The translations under genes and the position numbers were made by a program. The notes under the pieces were generated by a model. That model was not told the DNA's origin. It saw only the letters and a list, made by a program, of their open reading frames with translations, and made no database searches. This document shows, piece after piece, positions 46,908 to 60,350 of a stretch of 64,000 nucleotides of DNA. Source of the stretch: Mactra quadrangularis (taxonomy: Eukaryota; Mollusca; Bivalvia; Venerida; Mactridae); contig CM046304.1 of NCBI GenBank assembly GCA_025267735.1, forward strand, positions 4,898,001 to 4,962,000. The letters are read 5' to 3'. Each line of letters starts with the position of its first letter. The stretch's first letter is position 1.

Positions 46908-48796
46908 CTTGCAAAATGTCACTAACAATTCAATATTTCTAATAACCAACTCGTGACATTTAATCTCTCTGTCTGGAGAACTCACGAATCTCATTGTCTG
47001 TTTATAATAACCTTCAGTGACATTTGTGAACATATTACCACAAGAAACTTTGCACACAACATTATGCATTATAAACACAAAAACTTCATTGAATACGTTG
47101 GGCATGGAGTTACCATTTTACGACGTGAGATGGATTTTTTACGCTGACTCAAACTCAATTTTGACTTCATTCTGTAAATCAATAAAAGGTTTGTTTAGAA
47201 CAAATGACATTGTAAAAGGAGTTGCATTATGCGAAGCCACACATCATATTCGAAGATACCGCATTTCACGTATGGGAATATCCAAATAATATCCAATGAC
47301 ACAATGAATGCGATTCGATACCTATTGTTAACACGAAATGCCAATTCACATCTTTGAATAATCATTTGAAGGAAGAGGTTTCTGATCCTAACTCAGGTAA
47401 TTTTCTATCATGTTTATCTATGTGTTTTCAAATCCTCAAAAATCTGATCGTGTCCTTACTATTGTTAAGTTATCTATCGTTTTATTCAAATTCCGTAAAT
47501 ATAATTTCCAGACCAATTCATATTCTATTTTATCTCAAAGAGTGTGACGCCCTTTGTGTGATTACACTCATGTTTGCCAAAAACGAGGTTTCCGAATTGT
47601 TTGTCTATCACTGTTATGTCTGATCTGGACATTTTATGACATTAATATCATAATGAATAGTATTTAAGATCACGAATTATATCCGCAACATAAATATATT
47701 TGTTACATGTGCCAAAAATCAAACAATTGCGTTTTGATATCGAAATAAGGAAGACATTGAAATGTCTCTTTTGAATAAAGTTCTTTAGAGTTCCGCTATC
47801 AAGATGGGATTTATTTACGATTTTTAAAAACCCACTTGAAAAGTCCTAACTTGAAAAACAAAATATTTAGACCAATTACCACCATCGAATTTGATTTTCC
47901 TAATAGCAGAACTAAACTGATATACAATGTATGCTTTCAAACGGCTAAAAAAAGATTTGAATTATATAACAAATTTGTACAATAATTTGATTCAATTTCG
48001 GTTAAAAGTAACATCCATGAAGCATTATGATTTTATATGGTACTGATGCCCTCACCACACTTATCTATTTGTCGAACATAAAAGTTAAATGACAAATCAA
48101 AGAAACTGCGACGTAAAACAGCAAAGCACACATTAAACAAATCTCAGTATATACAGATCATTCAGAAATAGAGATTAACTAAGCCTGAAGTGGATTAATG
48201 AAGCTCTGAGAGAATTTCCTGATTCTGTTATTAAAGAGAGAAATTTAATCCAACAAAATACCGCCGAGTGAACAAACACCGTTTTTCCTTGCAAACATCG
48301 CTTATCTCTTAATGTATCGTGAATCTGTTGCTTTATGACCTTTTAAAGTCGTTATTTGTCAGCTATCGTAAATTATCCTGGAATCAATCAATCTTAACAA
48401 ACGATAGTTTCTGTAGACATTAATGATCGCATGATTGTGGGAGAAAAATTGTAACTGATTAAATGTATGTTACAAATCAACATCATGTACTGAGTAATAG
48501 GGTTTTGTTTGGTAATGTATTTCTTGGAGTTTTTTGGGGGCAAAATTTACGACTTAACGAGAGTATTTTGAAGAAGCGGGATATAGAATTAGAGAAAGTA
48601 GTTCTTTTACAACAAGCTACGAGTTTTAATTTGGCAGGATTTGCGACTTTACAAAGTGTTTTTAAAAAATTGGGATGTAGAGTTAGAGGAAACAGTTATT
48701 TTTACTCAAGCCACCACCATGGAAAGTCTTGGACAGATAGCATTTGTTTCAAGCAAAATCTATTACCAGCAAATCCCCGGACAGATTTTTGGATGG

Positions 48797-48860
48797 GTGT
48801 AATGCCGTAGCAACACATTGTATAAGTCATATTACGGAAGACAGTCAACCTACTCACAAT
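48797..48860 (-). mobile_element. SINE family A 3' fragment (unit 1)
   Basis: GTAATGCCGTAGCAACACAT, TATAAGTCATATTACGG, CCTACTCAC. The same fragment is at 57509-57572 in unit 2, so it predates the duplication. Confidence 0.65.
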
Positions 48861-49314
48861 TTTTAGCATATTTCAAAATAAGTTTTTGTAATTTATCAAC
48901 ACAAGGTTCAAACCATGTTACACAAATAAGTTTTTAATTATAGTGATTACTTGTGGTACGCATGATATTTTGTTCTCAAATTCATTTGTTCAAAAGCATT
49001 TGGAAGGTAAAGTATATGTTGTATTATGACATTTATAGTAGTATTCATAGCAACATTCATCAATTATTCATTACTAATTAATTTGATACATTAAGTAGAT
49101 TTCACATGTTAGTGATTATGGAACTGAGTGCTTGGAATTGTTCGACAAAATCTTATGCCGAAATGGAATGAACAGAGAGGTTTATATTGAGATGATATTG
49201 TACGAGAAACAATGTCAGCTCTAGCCATATTTGTTTGTAAGGACCAAAATCACAGTTCAAGAAAACTAAAATGGCAAAGAATATTAATAGTCTATGAAAT
49301 TAGGATATGAAAGT

Positions 49315-49423
49315 GGTTGCCCGAACAGGTCACTTTAGCCGCTGGTACTTTATCTTGTTTGCAGAATTTTGGATGCCCAAAACTTTTGGTGCCTAAACTA
49401 AAAATTGTTTGTCCCGGGCAACC
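49315..49423. repeat. Small MITE with GGTTGCCCG ends (unit 1)
   Basis: Ends GGTTGCCCGAACAGGTCAC and GTTTGTCCCGGGCAACC. Present at the same place in unit 2 (58232-58343). Confidence 0.55.
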
Positions 49424-50007
49424 GGACACCCACTTGTTTCGTAGACTGTAAAACAATACTGAGTATTTAAAAGGAGTACTTTCATTTGATGAAATAAGCA
49501 AACCCAAAACTGGAGCTTTGTACGTGGCAATTTCATTATACATGCATTCAAGATAATATAGCAAATATTTGAAGTTAGCAAACAAACATGCATAAAATCT
49601 TGTATTAACCAAGCACATTAATTCAGGACACGTGCGTGCCTGCAATGACAACCAATTTCACGTGCGAGAACAAATAAACAAGTTTCTGTTACAAATGGAG
49701 TTCTATTTAAATTACACATTCGCGTGAAAAACAGAACTTTGTATTTTAGTCGGGAAGAAAAACACGTTATTGACTAGGAGACTAATTAAACTGAAATTAT
49801 GTTGACAGCTTAATTGGAAAAACGTGTTTTACACAAAACATAATCCGGAAAAATACCAAGATTCATGCTAAGTGTGTATTCAAACCAGTAAATAATGGTG
49901 CAATGGTTTCTTAGCCTACAATTAAAAAAACACTCGTGGAGGAGTATTTATACTTTGTTTTTTTATTTTTATTTATTTGTTCTTATACTTTACAGCAATT
50001 TGATCTG

Positions 50008-50125
50008 GCTAATTTAGCTGTTACCTTATTACTAGATGCATACTTCCGCCAGTGATCGACAACTGTCCTACATGATTTACAATCAGTAGTATTAGACAGA
50101 ATGGCAAAAGAAAAAAATCTAAACC
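50008..50125 (-). mobile_element. SINE family A internal fragment (unit 1)
   Basis: ATTTAGCTGTTACC, GATGCATACTTCCGCCAGTG, GACAACTGTCCTACATGATT and AAACCAAACTTCACAAACG. Unit 2 has a shortened version at 58930-59035. Confidence 0.6.
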
Positions 50126-51106
50126 AAACTTCACAAACGTATAGATAAACAACTAATTGATATTTCTTAAACCTAGTCAAAGAAGCCACATATTACAAAA
50201 CGATGATCAGTCTATGACATGTTTCCTACTGACATAAACAACTACGACAGCTGAAAACAGTCATGTTATATATGTTATAGTAATAAGATAATAGAGGTGT
50301 CTAGTCTAAGAAAATATTCAATTCTTAGATCTCCTTTGTTAGACTTCGAATCTACATTAAGCTGAGATAAGATACGAGTCTTGAAACTATGCTAGCGATA
50401 CAACACGATCTTGTAAGTAGAACATCAATTGAAATGTATTAAAATTTTAATGTTTTACACAGTTTGCTCAGTAAGTATAACAGTTTACCACGAGTGCAGG
50501 TGTCGTGTGTTCGATACAAGGGTGATACTTGCAAACATCTGCGGTGTTAAATCATGAATTTCTTTTAACCAATATTATCACGCCTATGTATCAAATAAGA
50601 TAACTTAACACCATTCAGTACCTTCAGCCACCCAAACCCCTCACAGTGCTTACGTCACGCCTTGTTACTTAACCACAACCAACATGTAAAACCCGTGACG
50701 CTGGTAATACCATATGACAAAAAATGGCGACCGACATGAAAACACCGTGGAAACACCATTTTTTTACAAATTATTAATTAAAACTTTTTTATATTGTTAT
50801 GTACTTTGAACATCATAATTTACTACAAGAAGACTAAATATAGAGAAAATATGAAATGTTCAAGAAAAGGTGAAAATAATATTCGGCTCTCTGACGGACG
50901 AATTTACTTGTAGTGACAGTGGTTATTGATATAATTAAGGGAAATAACCGCTGCGGGGAGTTTGTCAGCCACCCTTTAAACATTAAGTCACCATGAGTAA
51001 TTAGGCGAGTGTTCATGTTGAGATTTGTTGCCACTGTGATACATACTACAAACAAAATGTAAACGAACTAATTTATATAAAGTATATTCCTCTCAGTTTG
51101 ATATAA

Positions 51107-51598
51107 GCTCAAAGAACAGTGCTTCCAATAGAATACAGTTCACTATACAATAATGTCTTAAGCATCTAGAATCCATTGTTCACCCATTCTGCTCGACAGT
51201 ACGTTGCTAAGTATGGTTAAATCAAGCATATACGCTTAAAGAACAGTGCTCTAACTATAATACAGTTCACTAGACAATAATATCTAAAGCATCTAGAATC
51301 CATTGATCACCAATTCTGCTCGACAGTACGTTGCTAAGTATGTTTAAATCAAGCATATACGCTCAAAGAATAGTGCTCCTAATACAATACAGTTCACTAT
51401 ACAATAATGTCTAAAGCATCTAAAATCCATTGTTCACCAATTCTGCTCGACAGTACGTTGCTAAATATACGCTCAATGAACAGTGCTTCCAATACAATAC
51501 AGTTCACAATACAATAATGTATAACGCATCTAGAATCCATTGTTCACCAATTATCTGCTCGACTGTACGTTGCTAAGTATGGTTAAATCAAGCATTAT
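51107..51598. repeat. 127 bp tandem repeats (unit 1)
   Basis: The anchor GCT(C/T)AAAG/GCTCAATG recurs at 51107, 51234, 51361 and 51471, with ATACAGTTCAC, ATCTAGAATCCATTG and CGACAGTACGTTGCTAAGTA. Four units here. Confidence 0.9.
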
Positions 51599-53142
51599 CA
51601 TTTAAATGAGAGATGCTTCCTACAGACCGACAAATTGATCAAAGAAATGACATTTATAAGTTTTCTACATTATCTTATAAGTTGTGATGTACCACGAGTG
51701 AGATTTCAATTGCGAAAGTTTTTATTGAATTCAACTTACTTAATAATAAACATTTCTGTTTCCTCTATGCTCCTGTTAAATAAATAGACATATGACATAT
51801 GCTGTGGAATTTACATCTTAAAAACAATGAAAATAAATTTAAATGGCATATTTCTATAATTCAAAGATCAAGTCACATCCTAAAAAACGTACAAACTCTT
51901 AAGGAGTATTTGCCTTTAACACACAGATTAAGTCTCATACAATTCAAAAAGAATATTGATTGATTAAAGGTCATACACCTAGTTTACCACAACAGGAAAA
52001 AAATTTGTAAAATACATCTATGTGATTTAATAAAAATAGTTGATCATCAAATCCTTATTAATGGTAGGCCAAAACTTATTTTGATTTCCGAAGTGAAATC
52101 CGATGGTTTTAGACAAAAGTATAAAAAAGTTTCAAAGTTTCATTCAAATTGGCCAACACGCTGTAAATTATTATGAAATAAGTGAAATAGAAGCTGTAAT
52201 GCTAAGCTGTAGTACGATTTAGGCAGATCGACGAAATGCCAAAAGATTCCCTTCTTATTAACAAACATACAGAAACACATCCGACAATTTTGACAAGTCA
52301 ATGTAAACCTGTCTTATATTATTCACTTTATAAGATATACACTGTCAATATTATTCAATCCTTAATTGGTACACAGACAGATTGACAATAGCCTTTGTAG
52401 AAGAACTGGAAACAGACAACTTGTCAGGAGAGAGTGTTAAGCAACGCAATTAATTAATTTTGACTTCTCCTCTTCTCACACCGTGAAAACATCAGAAATT
52501 GACTGAACCGTTTGAAAAATATACAATTTTAATAAATGATGCTGTTGAGCAATATGTAGTCATATATATACATATAATGAAATGTTTATTCATATAAAAT
52601 AAAACGTTAACAAAGCCATGCGTGTTTACGACAATAACTTTTTTGCATAAACTTTTGCGTGCTTTGCCTGTGCTTCGCCTCACGCATGCAGAAAACCCAA
52701 TAACCTTGGTGGACCCCAGTGAATCCTTCCGAGCTTATTTAATCAATAGTGATCCTAGATGTTCCTAATGATTACGGCCTATGTCCTTAAATACCAAGTT
52801 TTTGGTATGTCCTCGAAGACATCTTTCTTTCCATTTACAGACACGTCAAGCATGCTTTCTTAGTACTTGGGGCCAATATTCACTAAAATAAATCTCAAGC
52901 TCAGGCTCAAATTCATTCTTGAACTAAGACTTTGACTTGCAAAATGTCACTAACAATTAAAAATTGCTAATAACCTTCTCGTGACATTTAATCTCTCTGT
53001 CTGGAGAGGTCACGAATCTCATTGTGTGCTTTATAATAACATTTAGTGACATTTGTGAACATATAACCACAAGAAACTTTGCACACAACATGTATAGATG
53101 TTACAATATAGACACAAAAGCTTCACTGGAGAAGATATATAA

Positions 53143-53445
53143 GGCCCGCCCAGCTAGCTCCGTCGGTAGCGCACAAGTCTACTGATCGAGGGGTCGTAGG
53201 TTCGATTGCCGGGCGGGGGCATACTTTCGTGAAGCTTGGTCCTGAAATAATTTTATGGCCGTTCTCCTTTCTACCACTGATTCTAAATCATGTAGGACAA
53301 TAGTCAGTCATTGACGGAAGTATGCACCTAGTATCTGGTTAACAGCTTAATCCAGAGATTACCCTTCACAGGAACAGTGAGAAGGTTGACTGACCGCCGT
53401 GATTTAATCTGTACAATGTGTTGCTACGGCGTTAAACAACCAAAA
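53143..53445 (+). mobile_element. SINE family A, full-length copy (unit 2)
   Basis: GCCCGCCCAGCTAGCTCCGT start, box B GGTTCGATTGCCGGGCGG, body, GTTGCTACGGCGTTAAAC end. Absent from the matching place in unit 1 (near 47090) and present in unit 3 (62545). Confidence 0.88.
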
Positions 53446-53570
53446 ATGAGAATATATTTGGTATGAAGGTGCCATTTGTGTGACATAGGATGGACTTTGT
53501 ACGGTAGCTTACTCAATTTTAACTTCATTCCGTAAATAAAAAAGGCCTGTTTCGAACAAATGACATTGTA

Positions 53571-55723
53571 CAGATATCGGAACGTGCAAGTTGTCACACG
53601 GTACGGACGGTACACGCACGTTATACGAACACGGACTGCACGTTACACGATACACGAACACGATAGATAGCTTGATTTGCGGTAAAATACACGATTCCGA
53701 GTCTCGATACACGTTTAACACGATTGTTCGAAATCCTCGGCTTTTTTCGCCCAGAGAAAAACGTTTCAACGACGACACGTTAAACGATTAATGCGTCTCA
53801 AATGTAGCTTAAAAACAAAAAATATTCTTCTGTTTCGTCGTAAATATGTAACTAAACAATATAAGTTTTGTTAAATTTATTGAAAATCGAGTTTACCTGC
53901 TCAAATTCTTAAAAACAAAATGTTACAAGTTGGCTTAAATCGAATTTAAATTCATGCACACGATTGTCAACTTCGAAATCACACGATAGACAAAGAAATA
54001 AAAATTTAAATATGTTACATTGGTTCATTACACAGTTAAGCTTGATTGTAAAATATAATATTGTATCAATAAATTTATTGAATATCGACATTTTAAGTAG
54101 AAATTAAGGTACACGATAGGCGGGCAGTCAATACACGATAGACAAAAAAGAACACGATTGATAATATTTTGTATAAAAATTGAATTAGTACACGGTGTAC
54201 AACAAAAATACTAACTGTATAATAAAGAATATTATTACTGTCAAAATAATTTAATGTCATTCTTAGTAAGTTTGTTTTAATCGAATTAAAAACCACGAAA
54301 AGCCGATCAACTCACACGATTGATAAAAATACACGTTTAAAGTTTTTTTCCTTTGTTTTCTTCAAATCATTAATTGAGAAAAGATGTCATAATTGTATGT
54401 GTATATGTTTCAAAAGTTAAACACAGCCTTAGCTTGATTGTAAAAATATAAGCAAGTCATATAGTATAGATTATTTTATTGAATATTGACATTTTTAGTA
54501 GAAATAAAGGTACACGATCGGCGAGCAGTCATTACACGATAGACAAAGAAGAACACGATTGATATTTTTTATCAAACAAATTATGTAAGTACTTGATGTA
54601 TAACAAAAATACAAACTGCAGAATAAAGAATAACATTACTGTCAAAAATTGTTTATGTCATTCTTTGTAAGTTGGCTTTATTCAGATTTAAAACCACACA
54701 CACGATAGCCGGCGAAACCCACACGATAGAAAAAGAAATACACGTTTCAAGTTTATTCTCTGTTTTTATTTTCAAGCCATTCATGGTGAAAAATACTTTG
54801 AATTAGTAATTTTTTTTCAAAACACAGTCTACGCGTGATTAAAAAAATATAAGCATGTTATATTGTATAATGGTCGCCTTTTTAATAGTATGTATACTAG
54901 ATATAAACGTTTACATGCAGTGCTTGCGTGAAGACGCGGTATTAAGACAGTACACACACCTCGTGTTAATAACTTACTATTTTATGCCGACTACAAAATC
55001 GATATTTAAATAAAAATTTTACATATAAATACGCAAATATGAGGGAATAATACGAATAAACTGTAAAAACTAAATAACTTAATTTACTTTAAGAATTAAA
55101 ACAATGATGACTTTTTTAATCATATAGAGTCGTGATAAACGAGTTCTTGACCAAGTGAGATGGCAATTATAACAGTTTGTTTACTAAACGCTTTAGCCAC
55201 TGACAAACAAAGAAAATGTTTGATGATTAAGATAAATGAAAGCATGTGTTTACATTTTAAATATAATAATATTATAACGATTATTTTAATTTAGTAACAA
55301 CATTTCGGTTGGGCCGCAATTTAATTGACCGCAGATTGGTCCGGAATGAGCCGCAGTTTATCGACGTACGGCATTTAAACAGGAATTTCCGGTTTAAACA
55401 AAGTCAACATTTATTCTAAACTCAACTTAATGAATCGCGGTTTTTCTTTTTGTTTACGGATGATGATTAGTCGACAATGCATAAGTATTTAATACATTTA
55501 TACGAATGGATTTGTCGATATCTCGGGCACACGATACACGGTAATAAAACGCAAAATCACAATATCTCGGACCGATTTTTACCGTGTATTTACACGATGA
55601 GCGGTCTACACGTTACACGATTGAAATACACGGTGAATTATACACGCACACGGTATGAATGATACACGCACGATACACGCACGATACACGCAAATTTCGG
55701 AAACTTGCACGATCCGAGATCTG
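53571..55723. mobile_element. 2.15 kb ACACGAT-rich insertion element
   Basis: Inserted at TA (53569-70, 55724-25). Imperfect ends CAGATATCGGAACGTGCAAG and CTTGCACGATCCGAGATCTG. The interior has dozens of ACACGAT/ATACACG motifs, densest in the terminal 150-200 bp, and two diverged copies of an about 400 bp block (near 53990-54300 and 54425-54710). No long reading frame. The uninterrupted site is at 62951-62970 in unit 3. Confidence 0.9.
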
Positions 55724-57145
55724 TATAAGGGATACATTATGCGAAGCCACTCATCATATTCGAAGATGCAGCATTTCATGTAAGAAACTGTCCACAAGAT
55801 ATCTATTGACACAATGAATGCTATTCTATACTCAATGTTAATATGAAATGCCAATTCTCATCTTGAAATAATCATTTGAAGAAAGAGGTTGCTGATGCTA
55901 ACTCAGGTAATGTTCTATCATGTTCATCTATGTAGTTTCAAATCCTCAAAATCTGATCAAGTCCTTACTATTGTTAAGTTATTCATTGTTTTATTCAAAT
56001 TCCGTAAATATCAATTCCAGACCAATTTTTATTATATTTTATTGGCATTTGCAAAGAGTGTGACGCCCTTTGTGTGATTACACGCATGTTTGCCAAAACG
56101 AGGTTTCTGAATTGTTTGTCTATTATTGTTATGTCTGATCTGGACATTTTATGACATTAATATCATAATGAATATTATTTAAGATCACGAATTATATCGG
56201 TATGCTTAAATATATTTGTTACATGTGCCAAAAATCAAACAATTGTGTTTTTATATCGAATTAAGAAAGACACTGGAATGTCTCTTTTGAATAAAGTTCT
56301 TAGAGTTCCGCTATCAAGACCATTTTTGTTATTGGAGTTTATGGGATTTATTTACGATTTTTAAAGTCCCACATGCCTAACTTTAAAAACAAAAATATTT
56401 AGACCAATTACCACAATCGAATTAGATTTTCCTCATAGCAGAACTATACTGTTATACAATGTATGCTTTCAAGCGGCTAAGATAAAGATTTGAATAATAT
56501 AACAAATTTGTATTATAATTTGATTTTATTTTGGTTAAAATTAACATCCATGAAGCATTAATGATTTTATATGGTACTGATGCCCTCACAAAACTTATCT
56601 ATCTGTCGGACATAATGTATAAAACCAATTGTCAGTTGTTCTGCTCCAACTAAAGTTAAATGACAGATCATCAGAAACTGCGACGTAAAAAAATAACACA
56701 TTTAACAATCTCAGTATATACAGATCATACAGAAATAGAGACTAAACTAAGCCTGAAGTGGATTAATGAAGCACTAAGAGAATTTCCTGATTCTGTTATT
56801 AAAGAGAGAAAACTAATCCAACAAAATACCGCCGAGTGAACAAACATCGTTTTTCCTTGCAAACATCGCTTATCTCTTAATGTATCGTGAATCTGTTGCT
56901 TTATGACCTTTTAAAGTCGTTATTTGTCAGCTATCGTAAATTATCCTGGAATCAATCAATCTTGACAAACGATCGTTTCTGTAGACATTAATGATCGTAG
57001 TGGATTGTGGGAGAAAAAATTGAAACAGATTAAATGTATCTTACAAATCAACATCATGTACTGAGTGATAGGGTTTTGTTTGGTAATGTATTTCTTGGAG
57101 TTTTTCGGGGGCAAAATTTACGACTTAACGAGAATATTTTGAAGA

Positions 57146-57273
57146 TTTATTTTATTTATTTATTGGATTTAACGCCGTATCAACACAATTCAGGTCATTT
57201 CACGGCGTCCAGCGCACCTAACCTAGCCTTCCTGGACCATTGTCTATAACCAGTACTTACCTACCCTTCCATA
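57146..57273 (-). mobile_element. SINE family B, 5'-truncated insertion with target duplication
   Basis: 128 bp copy with TTTA-repeat tail and GGATTTAACGCCGTATCAAC block, flanked by exact 13 bp duplications AATATTTTGAAGA (57133-57145, 57274-57286). The empty site is at 48560-48580 in unit 1. Confidence 0.93.
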
Positions 57274-57694
57274 AATATTTTGAAGAAGCGGGATATAGAA
57301 TTAGAAAAGTGCTTTAAAAACAGAGCTATGAGTTTTCTTTTAGAAGGATTTGCGACTTTACAAAAAGTGTTTTGAAAACTTGGAATGTAGAATTAGCGGA
57401 AGCAGTTGTTGTTGCTCAAGCCACCACCATGGAAAGTCTTGGACAGATTGCCTTTGTTTCAAGCAAATTCTATAACCAGCAAATCCCCGGACAGATTTAT
57501 GGATGGGTGTAACGCCGTAGCAACGCATTGCATAAGTCATATCACGGCAGACAGTCAACCTACTCACAATTTTAGCATATTCCAAAATAAGCTTTTATTA
57601 ATTAATGAACATATGGTTCAAACCATGTTACACAAAAAAGTTTTAATTATAGTGATTACTTGTGTATCACAATTCATTTGTCCAACTCCTACCA

Positions 57695-57840
57695 ATGATT
57701 TTTAATTATGTAGGGCAGTTGTCAGTCACTGACGAAAGTATGCGCTAAGGAGTTAGTTAACAGCTAAATCAAGAGATTTAGTTGACTGACTGCCGTTACA
57801 TGTCATATACAATGTGTTGCGACGGCGTAAAACCAAACAA
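57695..57840 (+). mobile_element. SINE family A 3' fragment (unit 2 only)
   Basis: GATTTTTAATTATGTAGGGC, CAGTTGTCAGTCACTGACGA, GTGTTGCGACGGCGTAAAAC. Absent at the matching place in unit 1 (near 48960-49010). Confidence 0.75.
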
Positions 57841-57848
57841 ACTAACAA

Positions 57849-57930
57849 ACCAACATCATTTGCCCCAAAAAACATTTGGAAGGTAAATTTACTTTACCTT
57901 CCAAATGTTTTTTGGGCAAATGATGTTGGT
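57849..57930. repeat. 82 bp near-perfect hairpin
   Basis: Arms ACCAACATCATTTGCCC... and ...GGGCAAATGATGTTGGT with almost no loop (TTTGGAAGGTAAATTTAC at the centre). One arm matches single-copy host sequence of unit 1 (CATTTGGAAGGTAAAGTATA at 48999). Confidence 0.9.
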
Positions 57931-60084
57931 ACTAAAGTATATGTTGTATTATGACATTTATAGTAGTTTTCATTGCAACATTCATCAATTATTCATTACT
58001 AATTGATTTGATACATTGAGTAGATTTCATATGTAGTTATTATGGAACTGAGTGCTTGGAATTGTTCTACAAAACCTTATGACGAAAGGGAATGAAAAGA
58101 GATTTTCAATGAGATGATATTGTACGAGAAACAATGCCATCTCTAGTCATATTTGTTTGTAAGAATCAAAATCACAGTTCAATACAAAAATGGCAAGTAT
58201 ATTAACAGTCAACAAAATTAGGATATAAAAGTGGTTGCCCTAACAGGTCACTTTAGCAGCTGGCACTATATCTTGTTTGTAGATTTTGGTTGCCTAAAAG
58301 AATTTTTTGTTGCCCAAACTAGAAATTGTTTGTCCCGGGCAACCTGTCACCCACTAGTTTCGTAGTCTGTATAAAGAAATACTGAGTACTTTCATTTGAT
58401 GAGATAAGCAAACCAAAAACTGGAGCTTTGTATGTGGCAATTTCATTATACATGCATTTAAGATAATACAGCAAATATTTGAAGTTAGCAAACAAACGTG
58501 CATAAAATCTTGTATTAACCAAGTACATTAATTCAGAACACGTGCGTGCCTGAAATGACAATCAATTTCACGTGCGAGAACAAATAAACAAGTTTCTGTA
58601 ACAATTGGAGTTCTGTTTAAATTACACATTCGCGTGAAAAACAAAACTTTGTATTTAAGGCGGGAAGAAAAACACATTATTGACTAGGAGACTAATTAAA
58701 CTGAAATTATGTTGACAGCTTAATTGGAAAAACGTGTTTTACACATTATATAACCCAGAACAAATTATAAGATTCAAGCCAACTGTGTATTCAAACCAGC
58801 AAAATAATAGTGCAATGGTTTCTTAGCCTACAATTAAAAAAAACACTCGTGGAGGAGTATTTATACTTTGTTGTTGTTTTTGTTTATTACTTTGTACTTA
58901 CACTTTACAGCAATTTGATCTGGTCAATTTAGCAGTTGGCTAATTACTAAGCGCATACTTCCGCCAGTGATTTAGAATTAGAGATATGAGACAGAATGGC
59001 CATAGAAATTATTTCTAAACCAAACTTCACAAACGTATAGATAAACAACTAATTGATATTTCTTAAACCTAGTCAAAGAAGCCACATATTAAAAACGATG
59101 ATCAGTCTAGGACATGTTCCTACTGACATAAACAACTACGACAGCTGAAAACAGTCATGTTATATATGTTATAGTAATAATATAATAGGGGTGTCTAGTC
59201 TAAGATTATATAAAGATAATATTCAATTCTTAGATCTCCTTTGTTAGTCTAAAAATCTATATAAAGTTGAGATACGATACGAGTCTTGAAACTATGCTAG
59301 CGATACAACACGATCTTGTAAGTAGAATATCAATTGAAATGTATTAAAGTTTCAATGTTTTACACAGTTTGCTCAGTAAGTATAACAGTTTACCACGAGT
59401 GCAGGTGTCGTGTGTTCGATACAAGGGTGATACTTGCATACATCTGCGGTGATAAACCATGAAATATTTTCAACCAGCATTATTACGCCTCTGTAACAAA
59501 TAAGATAGTTGCAAGCGAACTGAATGAAAAATGAATTGACGTAATATATCGCACATTTCATTGCTTTGCCTTTTGATAACCTAACCCCATTCAGTACCTT
59601 AAGCCACCCAAACTCCTCACAGTGCTTACGTCACGCTTTGTTACTTAACCACTGCCAACATGTAAATTACGTGACGCTGGTAATACCATGTGACAAAAAA
59701 TGGCGACTGCCATGAAAACACCACGGAAACGCCATTATTTTTACAAATTATTAATTAAAACTATTTTTTATTGTTATGTATTTTGAACATCATAATTTAC
59801 TATAAGAAGACTAAATATAGAGAAAATATTGAAATGTTAAAGAAAAGATGAAAATAATATTCAGCTCTCTGAGGGACGAATTTAATAGTAGTGACAGTGA
59901 TTATTGATATAATTAAGGGAAATAACCGCTGCGGGGAGTTTGCCAGCCACCCTTTAAACATTAAGTCACCATGAGTAATTAGGCGAGTGTTCATGTTGAG
60001 ATTTGTTGCCACTGTGATACATACTACAAACAAAATGTAAACGAACTAATTTATATAAAGTATATTCCTCTCAGTTTGATATAA

Positions 60085-60350
60085 GCTCAAAGAACAAAGC
60101 TTCCAATACAATACAGTTCACAATACAATAATGTCTAATGTATCTAGAATCCATTGTTTACCAATTATCTGTTCGACAGTTGATGGCTAAGTATCTAAGT
60201 ATGGCTAAATCAAGCATATGCGCTCAAAGGACAGAGCTCCCAATACAATACAGTTCACAATACCATAATGTCGAATCCATCTAGAATCCATTGTTCACCA
60301 ATTATCTGCTCTACTGTACGTGGCTAAGTGTGGTTAAATCAAGCATTATT
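60085..60350. repeat. 127 bp tandem repeats (unit 2)
   Basis: Same family as 51107-51598 but with the anchor only at 60085 and 60222, about two copies. Confidence 0.85.

Larger units (their letters stand above)
46908..52935. repeat. Segmental tandem duplication, unit 1
   Basis: About 6.0 kb, starting CTTGCAAAATGTCACTAAC. It aligns in order with unit 2 over its whole length (for example the blocks at 48463, 49315, 50834 and 51107). No convincing coding frame; open frames differ between units through indels. Confidence 0.92.

Noticed and set aside
46750..47289. Several 60-90 codon frames on both strands at the start of unit 1
   Set aside because: They overlap one another, cross the duplication boundary, and are not conserved in units 2 and 3.
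48463..48810. 115-codon plus-strand frame in unit 1
   Set aside because: The matching sequence in unit 2 is broken by indels and a SINE, and the end of the frame is SINE sequence. No domain is visible.
49292..49651. 119-codon minus-strand frame, partly kept at 58319-58561
   Set aside because: Runs through a small MITE, diverges by frameshift between units, and shows no family motif.
51107..51598. CRISPR-like regular repeats
   Set aside because: Repeats are contiguous 127 bp units with no spacers, in a eukaryotic intron or intergenic region.
53145..53220. Possible tRNA gene with intact box A and box B
   Set aside because: It is the head of a SINE, continuing into the family body, and does not fold into a clean cloverleaf with a paired acceptor stem. 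The same holds for heads at 2631, 11041, 24022, 27930 and 62560.
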